A stretch of 64,000 nt of DNA from a bacterium M00.F.Ca.ET.205.01.1.1. GTDB lineage: Bacteria; Pseudomonadota; Alphaproteobacteria; Rhizobiales; Rhizobiaceae. Under the pieces are notes generated by a model that worked only from the letters and a program-made list of their open reading frames with translations, made no database searches and was not told where the DNA came from. Positions 8,313 to 16,497 of the stretch are shown in pieces. The stretch covers positions 1 to 64,000 of the forward strand of contig SRUQ01000007.1 in NCBI GenBank assembly GCA_004791255.1, written 5' to 3'. Position 1 is the first letter of the stretch. The number at the start of each line of letters is the position of its first letter. The position numbers and the translations under genes are program-made.

Positions 8313-9470
8313 TTAGCGTTTGTAGCCGGTGTCGAGCCGGCGTTCTGTATACATCGAATAGCGCGACATGCCGAAACAGAACAGCCAGAAGACGAAGGCA
8401 GCGAACACCAGACCGGACTTCGCGGTCTGCGGCGTTGCCCAGTTGGCGTCGGACAGGTTCTGCTTGACCACGCCCAAAAGGTCGAAGATCGAGATGATGA
8501 GGACCAGGCTGGTGTCCTTGAACATGCCGATGAAAGTGTTGACGATGGCGGGAATCACGAGCTTGAGCGCCTGTGGCAGCACGATCAGACCCATCTTCTG
8601 CCAATAGCCGAGGCCGAGCGAATCGGCGCCTTCATATTGTCCTTTCGGAATTGCCTGCAGGCCGCCGCGAATCACTTCCGCCATATAGGCGGCGGCAAAC
8701 AGCGACACGCCGATCAGCGCCCGCAGGAACTTGTCGAAAGTGACACCCGCCGGCAGGAACAGCGGCAGCATGACGCTGGCAAAGAACAGCACTGTGATCA
8801 GTGGAATACCGCGCACGAACTCGATGAAGATCACGCATAGCATCTTGACGATCGGCATTTTCGAGCGCCGGCCGAGCGCCAGCACGGTGCCCAGCGGCAG
8901 CGATACGACAATGCCGACGAAGGAAAGGCTGAGCGTGACCAGGAGACCACCCCAGCGTGACGTCTCGACCTGCGTCAGGCCGAACGCGCCACCGGACAGG
9001 AGAAAGAAGGAGACAACCGGCAGCACCAAAAACAGCAGGATGGCGTTCAGCCCTTTGCGCGGCACGCGCGGGATCAGCATCGGCACCAAAAGCGCCACCA
9101 GCAGAACCGCGACCAGGATCGGCCGCCAGCGCTCCTCGACCGGATAGGTGCCGAACATGAACTGGCCGAACTTGGCGTTGACGAAGGCCCAGCAGGCTCC
9201 GCTCCAGCCATCCGGCTGGATGCCGCCTTGGGCGACGGTGGCGCAGACGCTCCGGTCCGGTCCGGTCCACTGGGCATTGATGAAGGCCCAGTTGATGACC
9301 TGCGGCAGAACCCAGGCCACGATGATGATGCCAAGAATGGTGAGGATGGTGTCGCCGACAGAACCGACCAGGTTCTGGCGCACCCAGGCGAGAGGGCCAC
9401 GCACACCGGCCGGCGCGGGCTCGGCCAGCGCCATTTCGGTGCGTACCCAGGATGTGTCGTGTTCCTGCAT
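8313..9470 (-). CDS. aapM: General L-amino acid ABC transporter permease AapM
   Basis: 385 residues from the ATG at 9470, directly behind GAGGTAGGG, which overlaps the end of aapQ. AapM-type permeases are longer than usual amino acid permeases because of an N-terminal extension with extra membrane segments and a periplasmic loop, and that is seen here (TILGIIIVAWVLPQVINWAF, then a Cys-containing loop). The C-terminal third carries the permease motif EFVRGIPLITVLF and the coupling loop EVIRGGLQAIPKGQYEGADS-LGL that contacts AapP. It forms the channel together with AapQ. Confidence 0.93.
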   Translation of the reverse strand: MQEHDTSWVRTEMALAEPAPAGVRGPLAWVRQNLVGSVGDTILTILGIIIVAWVLPQVINWAFINAQWTGPDRSVCATVAQGGIQPDGWSGACWAFVNAKFGQFMFGTYPVEERWRPILVAVLLVALLVPMLIPRVPRKGLNAILLFLVLPVVSFFLLSGGAFGLTQVETSRWGGLLVTLSLSFVGIVVSLPLGTVLALGRRSKMPIVKMLCVIFIEFVRGIPLITVLFFASVMLPLFLPAGVTFDKFLRALIGVSLFAAAYMAEVIRGGLQAIPKGQYEGADSLGLGYWQKMGLIVLPQALKLVIPAIVNTFIGMFKDTSLVLIISIFDLLGVVKQNLSDANWATPQTAKSGLVFAAFVFWLFCFGMSRYSMYTERRLDTGYKR

Positions 9471-9474
9471 GGCC

Positions 9475-10659
9475 CTACCTCTCCACCAGCGCCATTCTGG
9501 CATTGACGACGTTCATGACCGCTGATGTCACCAGGCTCAGGATGAGATAGGCGATCATCATGATCAGCACGCCCTCGACTGCCTGGCCGGTCTGGTTGAG
9601 GACGGTGCCCGCGGTCGCTGTCAGGTCGGGATAGCCGATGGCGATCGCCAGCGACGAGTTCTTGGTCAAATTGAGATACTGGCTGGTCATCGGCGGGATG
9701 ACGATGCGCATGGCCTGCGGCACCACGACCAGCCGCAAGATCGGACTGGAACGCAAGCCCAAAGCAGCAGCCGCCTCGGTCTGGCCCTTGCTGACGCCCC
9801 TGATACCGGCCCGCACGATCTCGGCGATGAAGGCAGCGGTGTAGCAGGACAGCGCCAGATACAGCGACAGAAACTCCGGCTTGATCTGGAAGCCGCCGGT
9901 CAGGTTGAAGGTCGATTGCTTCGGAAAATCAAAGGTAAGGGGCATTCCGCCGAGCACGAAGGCGAGCAGCGGCAGGCCGACGATCAGCGCCACCGATGTC
10001 CAGAAAACCGGAAACTGCTGGCCGGTCGCCATCTGGCGCTGGCGTGCCTTGTGGGCAACGAACCAGGCCATGGCAAGCGCGACCACGAACGCGACCAGCA
10101 TCAGCCAGGAGCCCTCGCCCCAGACAGTGCGCGGAAAATAGAAGCCGCGCTGGTTGAGATAGGACCCGAACGGCAGATGGAAGCTGTCGCGCGGCGCCGG
10201 CAGCACGGCGAGCACACCCGAGTACCAGAAGAAAATCACCAGCAGCGGCGGAATGTTGCGGAAGATCTCGACATAGACCGTGCAGATCTTGCGGATCAGC
10301 CAGTTCTGCGACAGCCGGCCGACGCCGATGACGAAGCCGATGATGGTGGCGGTGATGATGCCGGCAACGGCGACGATGATGGTGTTGATGAGGCCGACAA
10401 TGATCGCACGGCCATAGGTCGAGTCCGACGTGTAGGCGATTGGCGTATCCGAGATATCGAAGCCGGCACGTCCCTTGAGGAAGCCGAAGCCGGAGGCGAT
10501 GTGCAGGCGCTGCAGGTTGTCGATGACGTTCTGCACGATCCACCAGACGGAGCCGAACAGCAAGACGACGACCAGCGTCTGGAAGAAGAGACTGCGTATT
10601 TTCGGGTCATTGACGAAGGAGCCGCTGGGCTCCTCGCGAAGGATTTCCTGCGAAGCCAT
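9475..10659 (-). CDS. aapQ: General L-amino acid ABC transporter permease AapQ
   Basis: 394 residues, the long permease type characteristic of Aap/Bzt systems. Transmembrane segments begin with FFQTLVVVLLFGSVWWIVQN near residue 25. A HisM-type permease core follows, with EIFRNIPPLLVIFFWYSG and, near the C-terminus, the ATPase-coupling loop EIVRAGIRGVSKGQTEAAAA-LGL. It lies 62 bases downstream of aapJ, separated from it by a strong hairpin, and four bases before aapM. It works with AapM as the membrane channel. Confidence 0.93.
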   Translation of the reverse strand: MASQEILREEPSGSFVNDPKIRSLFFQTLVVVLLFGSVWWIVQNVIDNLQRLHIASGFGFLKGRAGFDISDTPIAYTSDSTYGRAIIVGLINTIIVAVAGIITATIIGFVIGVGRLSQNWLIRKICTVYVEIFRNIPPLLVIFFWYSGVLAVLPAPRDSFHLPFGSYLNQRGFYFPRTVWGEGSWLMLVAFVVALAMAWFVAHKARQRQMATGQQFPVFWTSVALIVGLPLLAFVLGGMPLTFDFPKQSTFNLTGGFQIKPEFLSLYLALSCYTAAFIAEIVRAGIRGVSKGQTEAAAALGLRSSPILRLVVVPQAMRIVIPPMTSQYLNLTKNSSLAIAIGYPDLTATAGTVLNQTGQAVEGVLIMMIAYLILSLVTSAVMNVVNARMALVER

Positions 10660-10682
10660 GGACCATCCCCTGGAAAGAGAAA

Positions 10683-10709
10683 CCGGGAGGCAGAATACCT
10701 GCCTCCCGG
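10683..10709 (-). promoter_or_regulatory. Intercistronic hairpin between aapJ and aapQ
   Basis: A perfect 10-base inverted repeat (CCGGGAGGCA and its complement) with a 7-base loop, placed between the aapJ stop codon and the aapQ start. There is no T tract after it, so it is not a classic terminator. Such hairpins after binding-protein genes typically stabilise the upstream message and reduce read-through, giving more binding protein than membrane components. That role is inferred. Confidence 0.6.
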
Positions 10710-10721
10710 ATCACATTTCGA

Positions 10722-11750
10722 TCAGCGGATCGGCGGAGCGTATTGCAGGCCGCCTTTGGTCCACAGCGCGTTGATGCCGCGGGCAATCTTGAGCGGGCTG
10801 CCCGAACCGACATTGCGGTCGAACATTTCGCCGTAGTTGCCGACGGCCTTGACGATGTTGACGACCCAGTCGTTGGAGACGCCGAGATCGGTGCCGATCT
10901 TGGTGTCGGCCTCCTGGCCGAGCACGCGCTTGATCTCCGGGCTGGGGGAGTTCTTCATCTCATCGACATTGGCCTTGGTGACGCCGAGTTCCTCAGCATC
11001 GAGCAGTGCGAAATAAGTCCACTTGACGATGTGGTACCACTGGTCGTCGCCCTGGCGCACCGCCGGTCCGAGCGGCTCCTTCGAGATGATCTCCGGCAGC
11101 ACGACGTGATCGGCCGGCGAGCCCAGCGTCAGGCGGATACCATAAAGACCCGACTGGTCGGTGGTGTAGACGTCGCAGCGGCCGGCGTCATAGGCGGCGT
11201 TGACCTCTTCGAGCTTCTCGAAGACGACCGGATTGTACTCCATCTTGTTCGCCTTGAAGTAGTCGGCGAGGTTGAGCTCGGTGGTGGTGCCGCTCTGCAC
11301 GCAGACGGCGGCGCCCGAAAGCTGGAGCGCCGAATTGACGCCCGGCAGTTTCTTGGCGTTGATCATGAAGCCCTGGCCGTCATAGTAGGTGGTGCCGACG
11401 AAATTCAGGCCAAGCGCCGTATCGCGGTTGATGGTCCAGGTGGTGTTGCGCGACAGGATGTCGACCTCGCCCGACTGCAGCGCGGTGAAGCGCTCCTTGG
11501 CGCTGAGCGGCGTGAACTTGACCTTGGAGCCGTCACCGAAGACGGCGGCTGCGACCGCGCGGCAGAAATCCGCGTCGATGCCTTGCCAGTCGCCCTTGTC
11601 GTCCGGCGCCGAGAAGCCGGCAAGGCCCGTCGAGACACCGCACTGGATGAAGCCCTTCGCCTTGACGGTGTCGAGCGTGCCGGCCGACGCGGCCGACGCC
11701 ATCAATCCAAGCGTGGCGGCGCCAAAAATGCCGATAGCAATGTGTTTCAT
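10722..11750 (-). CDS. aapJ: General L-amino acid ABC transporter, periplasmic binding protein AapJ
   Basis: 342 residues from the ATG at 11750. A signal peptide (MKHIAIGIFGAATLGLMASA, cleavage after ASA near 23) directs it to the periplasm. The mature part begins GTLDTVKAKGFIQCGVSTGLAGFS, with the solute-binding family 3 motif GIDADFCRAVAAAVFGD near 63-79, and ends with PLKIARGINALWTKGGLQYA, which is characteristic of the AapJ/BztA subgroup. It is the first gene of aapJQMP. The upstream region of about 540 bases is free of genes and probably holds its promoter. Confidence 0.94.
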   Translation of the reverse strand: MKHIAIGIFGAATLGLMASAASAGTLDTVKAKGFIQCGVSTGLAGFSAPDDKGDWQGIDADFCRAVAAAVFGDGSKVKFTPLSAKERFTALQSGEVDILSRNTTWTINRDTALGLNFVGTTYYDGQGFMINAKKLPGVNSALQLSGAAVCVQSGTTTELNLADYFKANKMEYNPVVFEKLEEVNAAYDAGRCDVYTTDQSGLYGIRLTLGSPADHVVLPEIISKEPLGPAVRQGDDQWYHIVKWTYFALLDAEELGVTKANVDEMKNSPSPEIKRVLGQEADTKIGTDLGVSNDWVVNIVKAVGNYGEMFDRNVGSGSPLKIARGINALWTKGGLQYAPPIR

Positions 11751-12293
11751 GACCCACAGACCCTTTTCTGTTTTCAGGCAAACCCTGATCTTTTTTCCCG
11801 TGTGAATGCAGCTTCCCATCCCGGCCCATTCCCGGAACCCCGCATCGCAAATCGACGCGCCGCCTCCCATTCACGAACAGCATCGAAGGCGATAATTCCC
11901 GTGAGGTCAAGGGAAATGACCGAATTCGGATGCGTTTGAAAATCGATTGCCGCAATTGCCCGAATTGCAGACAAAGCCGCCTGCAATTTAGTCATGTGCA
12001 CAAGTAAAGCCGGCGAACTTCGTTTGACGCCAGCCGCGCTCTGTCGACGAAAATTCGCGCCCGCCGCGATTACTCTACGTTACTGTATGCTGGCGATGAA
12101 CTGGCATGGACCGCATTGTCGCAGCCTTGACCTACCGCTGCCGACATGCCGGGCGGAAAGCCGCGAAGTGCGGGCGTGGCTCTTCTGCGCAGACAAGTGG
12201 CACATTCGAAGTTCATGTCCTGGCGGCGGCGGGCTGTTGCGCGGCCCACATCGCCGCACTATGGCTAGCCTTTCATCAAAAGGCGTAGAACAC
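11751..12293. other. Divergent intergenic region between aapJ and metC
   Basis: About 540 bases without a convincing gene on either strand. The 11920-11990 part is comparatively AT-rich. It contains an inverted repeat with perfect 8-base arms, AATTGCAG (11963-11970) and CTGCAATT (11981-11988), next to the palindrome GCAATTGC (11952-11959). These are candidate regulator sites for the divergent aap and metC promoters. I looked for a SAM-type riboswitch in front of metC and saw none. Confidence 0.4.
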
Positions 12294-13478
12294 ATGGCAA
12301 AAGACGGCAACGAGCCGGTTATCGGCAAGATGGGTATCAACACGCGGCTGGCGCATTCGGGCAACAACCCGCATGACTATTTCGGCTTCGTCAATCCGCC
12401 TGTCGTGCATGCCTCGACCGTGCTGTTTCGCGATGCAGCTTCGATGGCCGGGCGCAGCCAGAAATACACCTATGGCACGCGCGGCACACCGACCACGGAC
12501 GCCCTTGCCCACGCCATAGACGCGCTGGAAGGATCCGCCGGCACGATCCTGGTGCCGTCCGGCCTTGCGGCCGTGACCGTGCCGCTGCTGGCCTTCGTAT
12601 CGGCGGGCGACCACCTGCTGATCGTCGACAGCGTCTATCATCCGACGCGCAACTTCGCCGACACGATGTTGAAGCGCCTTGGCGTCGAGGTTGAATATTA
12701 CGATCCGCATGTCGGCGCCGGCATCGCCGCGTTGCTGAAGCCCAACACGAAGGTCGTGCTAACGGAATCGCCGGCATCGAACACGTTCGAGGTGCAGGAT
12801 ATACCGGCAATCGCCAAGGCGGCGCACGCCGCCGGTGCCATCGTGATGATGGACAACACCTGGGCGACGCCGCTCTATTTCCGCCCGCTCGACCATGGCG
12901 TCGACATCTCGATCCATGCGGCGACGAAATACCCGGCCGGCCATTCCGACGTGCTGCTTGGCACGGTCTCGGCCAATGAGAGGTGCTGGAAGCAGCTCTA
13001 TGAGAGTTTCTGCACCCTCGGCTGCTGCGCCGGACCCGACGACGTCTACCAGGTGCTGCGCGGCTTGCGCACGATGGGCGTTCGGCTCGACCATCACCAG
13101 CGCAGCGCGCTCGCCATCGCGTCGTGGCTCGAGGGCCAGAAGGGCGTGGCGCGCGTGCTCCACCCTGCCCTTTCCAGCCACCCGGACCACGAATTGTGGA
13201 AGCGCGACTTCTGCGGTTCGAGCGGCATCTTTTCCATCGTGCTCGCCGGCGGTGGCCAGCAACAGCAGCATGCCTTCCTCGACGCGCTGCGGATCTTCGG
13301 CCTCGGCTACTCCTGGGGCGGCTATGAGAGCCTCGCGGTACCAGTCTGGCTTGCCGACCGCATCGTCGCAAAAGGCCCTTATGAAGGTCCGCTGATCCGC
13401 CTGCAGATCGGCCTTGAGGACGTCGAAGATCTGAAAGCCGACATCCTGCGCGGTCTGGCCGCCGCCGCTGCCGCCTGA
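12294..13478 (+). CDS. metC: Cystathionine beta-lyase (Cys/Met metabolism PLP enzyme)
   Basis: 394 residues of the fold-type I Cys/Met metabolism family. The PLP-binding lysine is in SIHAATKYPAGHSDVLLGTV near residue 210; YGTRGTPTTDALAHAI near 57-72 and the C-terminal SWGGYESL are diagnostic of the cystathionine beta-lyase subgroup, which splits cystathionine to homocysteine, pyruvate and ammonia in methionine synthesis. An upstream in-frame ATG at 12261 would add 11 residues; the chosen ATG has AAAAGG about nine bases before it. It stands alone, divergent from aapJ. Confidence 0.88.
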   Translation: MAKDGNEPVIGKMGINTRLAHSGNNPHDYFGFVNPPVVHASTVLFRDAASMAGRSQKYTYGTRGTPTTDALAHAIDALEGSAGTILVPSGLAAVTVPLLAFVSAGDHLLIVDSVYHPTRNFADTMLKRLGVEVEYYDPHVGAGIAALLKPNTKVVLTESPASNTFEVQDIPAIAKAAHAAGAIVMMDNTWATPLYFRPLDHGVDISIHAATKYPAGHSDVLLGTVSANERCWKQLYESFCTLGCCAGPDDVYQVLRGLRTMGVRLDHHQRSALAIASWLEGQKGVARVLHPALSSHPDHELWKRDFCGSSGIFSIVLAGGGQQQQHAFLDALRIFGLGYSWGGYESLAVPVWLADRIVAKGPYEGPLIRLQIGLEDVEDLKADILRGLAAAAAA

Positions 13479-13694
13479 CGGGGGACACATTAGCGGAGCG
13501 ATTCTGGAAACCGCGCAAGGCCTTGGCGCAATTGACAAAGCGCAGGCCGTTCGCGGCGCATGTCGATTGCCACGCTGAGCAATATTATTCTCACACGAGC
13601 CAATTTTTCGGATTTGTTTGACTTCCAAACCGGCGGACCCGGCTGCATTGCCGACAGTTGGGGAAATCCCCAGTCCATTCACCAAGAGCTTGCC

Positions 13695-14783
13695 ATGGCC
13701 TTCCGCCTCTTCGTTCCTATCCTGGCCGGCGCGACGTTGCGCGAGCGCATCTTCGCCTGCATCGGCGCGCTGATCGGCATCGCCTTGACCGGCGCGATCT
13801 CCGGATTGGCACTGGGCAGCGGGCCGCATGTGCCGCTGCTGGTGGCGCCGATGGGGGCGTCGGCGGTGCTGCTGTTCGCGGTGCCGGCCAGCCCGCTGGC
13901 GCAGCCCTGGTCGATCATCGGCGGCAACACAATCTCCGCGCTGGTCGGCGTCATCGTGGTGCATTTCGTGCATCAGCCAGTGCTTGCCACCGGCATAGCC
14001 GTGGCGTTGGCGATCGCCGCCATGTCGTTCTCGCGCTGCCTGCATCCGCCGGGAGGCGCCGCCGCGCTGACCGCCGTGTTCGGCGGACCTGCCGTCATCA
14101 GCGCCGGTTTCCTGTTTCCGTTCATACCGGTGGCGGCCAACTCTATCCTGCTGGTGGCGCTGGGCTACGTGTTCCACAAGCTCGCCCGCCGCAGCTATCC
14201 GCACAGACCGGCGCCGGCGCCGGCGAACAGCCACGGCACCATCGACCCACCGGCGCACTTGCGCGTCGGCTTTCGGGCCGAGGACATCGATGCCGCACTC
14301 GGCGCGCTCGACGAGACGTTCGACATCGACCGCAACGATCTCGACCGGCTGCTGCGGCAGGTCGAATTGCAGGCAATGGTGCGCGAGCATTCAACGCTGC
14401 TGTGCGAGGACATCATGTCGCGCGATGTGATCTCGGTCGACAAAGACACGCCCGCCGACACGGCACGCCAATTGCTGCTCGACCATAATATCCGCATCTT
14501 GCCGGTGGTCGACGCCGAGGCAAGGCTGGCCGGAACCGTAGGACTGCGCGAACTGGCACGGACCGCCGATACGGTCGGCGCGGTGATCTCGCCCGCGGCG
14601 ACCGCCTCGGCAAGGGCAACTGCCATCGGATTGCTGCCCGTACTGACCGACGGGCACAGCCACGCGGTCATCATCGTTGACGACGAAACGAGGATTCTCG
14701 GGCTGATCACCCAGACCGACCTGCTGGCGGCAACGGCGCGGCTCCAGGCCGCTGGCAAGCCCTCGACTGAACCGGTACTCTAG
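13695..14783 (+). CDS. HPP family membrane protein with C-terminal CBS domain pair
   Basis: 362 residues from the ATG at 13695 (an earlier in-frame ATG at 13560 would add 45 residues that do not look like the family). The N-terminal half is an HPP transmembrane domain with about four to six segments and the signature CLHPPGGAAALTAVFGG that names the family. The C-terminal half has two CBS motifs, ITQTDLLA ending the second, which usually sense adenosyl nucleotides or ionic strength. HPP proteins are integral membrane proteins; some plant and cyanobacterial members transport nitrite. The substrate here is unknown. Confidence 0.8.
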   Translation: MAFRLFVPILAGATLRERIFACIGALIGIALTGAISGLALGSGPHVPLLVAPMGASAVLLFAVPASPLAQPWSIIGGNTISALVGVIVVHFVHQPVLATGIAVALAIAAMSFSRCLHPPGGAAALTAVFGGPAVISAGFLFPFIPVAANSILLVALGYVFHKLARRSYPHRPAPAPANSHGTIDPPAHLRVGFRAEDIDAALGALDETFDIDRNDLDRLLRQVELQAMVREHSTLLCEDIMSRDVISVDKDTPADTARQLLLDHNIRILPVVDAEARLAGTVGLRELARTADTVGAVISPAATASARATAIGLLPVLTDGHSHAVIIVDDETRILGLITQTDLLAATARLQAAGKPSTEPVL

Positions 14784-14811
14784 CCTCAGCCGGCGCCTGG
14801 CGAAAATAGCT

Positions 14812-14841
14812 GGGAACCTTTTGCCGGCAAGGTCGTCCAAT
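14812..14841 (+). promoter_or_regulatory. Candidate ECF-type promoter, GGGAAC-N16-CGTCCAAT
   Basis: GGGAAC at 14812-14817 and CGTCCAAT at 14834-14841 are separated by 16 bases, the layout of an extracytoplasmic-function sigma promoter (GGAAC-type -35). The same pair with the same spacing occurs in front of the DUF4142 gene at 15569-15598. It lies 42 bases before the sigma factor start, which suggests autoregulation. Confidence 0.6.
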
Positions 14842-14882
14842 CTCTGGAATAGAGGTTCTGACCGGAGTTCGGGTTGAGGAAA

Positions 14883-15551
14883 ATGGCCGTGTCTGTCGTG
14901 GTGACCGCGCCGTCTGCAATGTCAGGTGACATGCAGCTTGCACGCCGGGCGCTGGCGCGCGACGGCGACGCGTTCCGCACCATCGTCAAGACATACAATC
15001 AGAGGCTCTACCGCCTCGCCCGTAGCGTGGTGCGCAACGACAGCGAGGCCGAGGATGTCGTGCAGGAAGCCTATGTCAGGGCATTCGCGCATCTCGGCTC
15101 GTTTCGAGGCGACGCCTCGCTCGGCACGTGGCTGTCGCGGATCGTGCTCAACGAAGCGCTCGGCCGCCTGCGCAAAAAGCGCAGAGTGCCGGAGAACCCG
15201 CAAGCCGAGATCATTCAATTTCCCCTCACCCCCAGCGACGATCCGGAGCGGACTATGGCGCAACGGCAGATCCTCAAGCTGGTCGAACAGGCGACCGACA
15301 GCCTCCCCGATGTCTACCGGATGGTGTTCGTGGCGCGCGTGATAGAAGGGCTGAGCATCGAAGAGACCGCCGACCTTCTCGGCGTGCGACCGGAGACCAT
15401 CAAGACCAGGCTGCACCGCGCCCGCCTTCTGGTGCGCAAGGCACTGGACGACCAGATCGGGCCGGTGCTGCTCGATGCGTTCCCCTTTGCCGGCCGGCGC
15501 TGCGAGAGGATGACCGATGCGGTAATGCGGCGATTGGGCCTCCAAGCCTGA
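14883..15551 (+). CDS. RNA polymerase sigma factor, ECF subfamily
   Basis: 222 residues from the ATG at 14883; a TTG at 14874 with a better-spaced GGAG is the alternative start. Region 2 is clear (YNQRLYRLARSVVRNDSEAE, then DVVQEAYVRAFAHLGSFRG), and region 4 carries the helix-turn-helix LSIEETADLLGVRPETIKTR followed by LHRAR. A short C-terminal tail with one cysteine (FAGRRCERMTDAVMRR) follows. No anti-sigma factor gene is next to it; the genes downstream encode an exported DUF4142 protein and a cupredoxin. The shared promoter motif suggests it controls itself and those genes. The signal is unknown; envelope or oxidative stress is a guess from the target types. Confidence 0.9.
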   Translation: MAVSVVVTAPSAMSGDMQLARRALARDGDAFRTIVKTYNQRLYRLARSVVRNDSEAEDVVQEAYVRAFAHLGSFRGDASLGTWLSRIVLNEALGRLRKKRRVPENPQAEIIQFPLTPSDDPERTMAQRQILKLVEQATDSLPDVYRMVFVARVIEGLSIEETADLLGVRPETIKTRLHRARLLVRKALDDQIGPVLLDAFPFAGRRCERMTDAVMRRLGLQA

Positions 15552-15568
15552 TTTTTCGCCAAGTTCCC

Positions 15569-15598
15569 GGGAACGTTCGCCGCCGCCAGGCATCCAAT
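15569..15598 (+). promoter_or_regulatory. Candidate ECF-type promoter, GGGAAC-N16-CATCCAAT
   Basis: GGGAAC at 15569-15574 and CATCCAAT at 15591-15598, again with a 16-base spacer, differing at a single base from the boxes in front of the sigma factor gene. It lies 57 bases before the DUF4142 start codon. The match in both boxes and the identical spacing make a shared sigma factor likely, and the adjacent ECF sigma is the obvious candidate. Confidence 0.6.
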
Positions 15599-15655
15599 GA
15601 CCGTCAACTGAAAACGCTACCCGGCGCGATCCCGTGCCGGCGGAAGGAGAATCCC

Positions 15656-16180
15656 ATGCTTTTTCGTCACACCGCAGCACTTGCCGCGCTACTTCTGCTT
15701 GGCGCGGCCCCGCTGGCACAGGCGGCCGACAAGCCGACCGATCCGCAGATCGCCCATATCGCCTATACGGCCGGCGTCCTCGACATCGAGGCGGCCAAGC
15801 AGGCGATCAAGAAATCGAAAAACAAGGAGGTCGTCGACTTTGCCAAAGATATGGAACGCGACCATGAGGCGGTAAACAAGCAGGCGCTCGACCTGGTCAA
15901 GAAGCTCAAGGTTAAGCCCGAGGACAACGCCACCAGCAAGGCGCTGACCAAGGCGGCAGAGGAGGAACGCGCCAAGCTCGACAAGCTGAAAGGCGCGGCC
16001 TTCGACAAGGCCTATATCGAGAATGAGGTGGCCTACCACAAGCAGGTCAACGGCGCGCTTGAGACCCTACTCATTCCCTCGGCTAGCAATGCCGAGCTGA
16101 AGGGCCTGCTGGAGACCGGCCTGAAGATCTTCCAGGGCCATGAGCAACATGCGGAACACGTTGCCGGCATGCTGAAATGA
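15656..16180 (+). CDS. DUF4142 domain-containing exported protein
   Basis: 174 residues behind a strong GGAAGGAG. A signal peptide (MLFRHTAALAALLLLGAAPL, cleavage after AQA near 23) is followed by an all-helical DUF4142 domain, a ferritin-like bundle related to DUF305/DUF4142 envelope proteins. Typical family motifs DPQIAHIAYTAGVLDIEAAK and DFAKDMERDHEAVNKQAL, and a later HKQVNGALETLLIP, are present. The function of the family is unknown; it is periplasmic. Its stop codon overlaps the start of the cupredoxin gene (ATGA), so the two are translationally coupled. Confidence 0.87.
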   Translation: MLFRHTAALAALLLLGAAPLAQAADKPTDPQIAHIAYTAGVLDIEAAKQAIKKSKNKEVVDFAKDMERDHEAVNKQALDLVKKLKVKPEDNATSKALTKAAEEERAKLDKLKGAAFDKAYIENEVAYHKQVNGALETLLIPSASNAELKGLLETGLKIFQGHEQHAEHVAGMLK

Positions 16181-16497
16181 AGGCGGCAGCGCTGATCCGG
16201 GAACTTCTCGTGGCCTCGACGTTGACGATCGTCGCCAGCCCCGTGCTGGCGGCGACGATCGAGGTGACGATCGACAAGCTCGTCTTTTCGCCGGCCAGCG
16301 TTGCGGCGAAAGTCGGCGACACGATCGTGTGGGTGAACAAGGACGTGTTTGCCCACACGGCCACCGTGAAGGGCGGCTGGGACGTGATGATCCCACCGAA
16401 GAAATCGTCAAGCATGATCGTGAAGGCGGCGGGAGCGGTCGACTATTTCTGCCGCTTCCACCCCAATATGAAAGGTCACCTGGACGTCTCGCCCTGA
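16177..16497 (+). CDS. Cupredoxin (plastocyanin/amicyanin-like) protein
   Basis: 106 residues with an N-terminal signal peptide ending near residue 25 (SPVLAA). The type 1 copper ligands are all visible: His60 in FAHTATVKGG, Cys92 in YFCRFHPNMKG, His95 and Met98. The length matches amicyanin/pseudoazurin-like small blue copper proteins, which shuttle electrons in the periplasm. It overlaps the DUF4142 gene by four bases and its 3-prime end overlaps the convergent crotonase gene by 22 bases. The redox partner is unknown. Confidence 0.87.
   Translation: MKAAALIRELLVASTLTIVASPVLAATIEVTIDKLVFSPASVAAKVGDTIVWVNKDVFAHTATVKGGWDVMIPPKKSSSMIVKAAGAVDYFCRFHPNMKGHLDVSP

Noticed and set aside
12000..12293. 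Possible SAM-type riboswitch in front of metC
   Set aside because: No conserved riboswitch core or pairing pattern could be made out; only ordinary GC-rich sequence.
12759..14390. 543-residue minus-strand frame across metC and the HPP-CBS gene
   Set aside because: It covers the antisense of two clear genes and the intergenic gap and has shadow composition.
16199..16230. A further GGGAAC box followed 16 bases later by GTTG
   Set aside because: It lies inside the cupredoxin coding sequence and lacks the CCAAT part of the second box, so it is probably chance.
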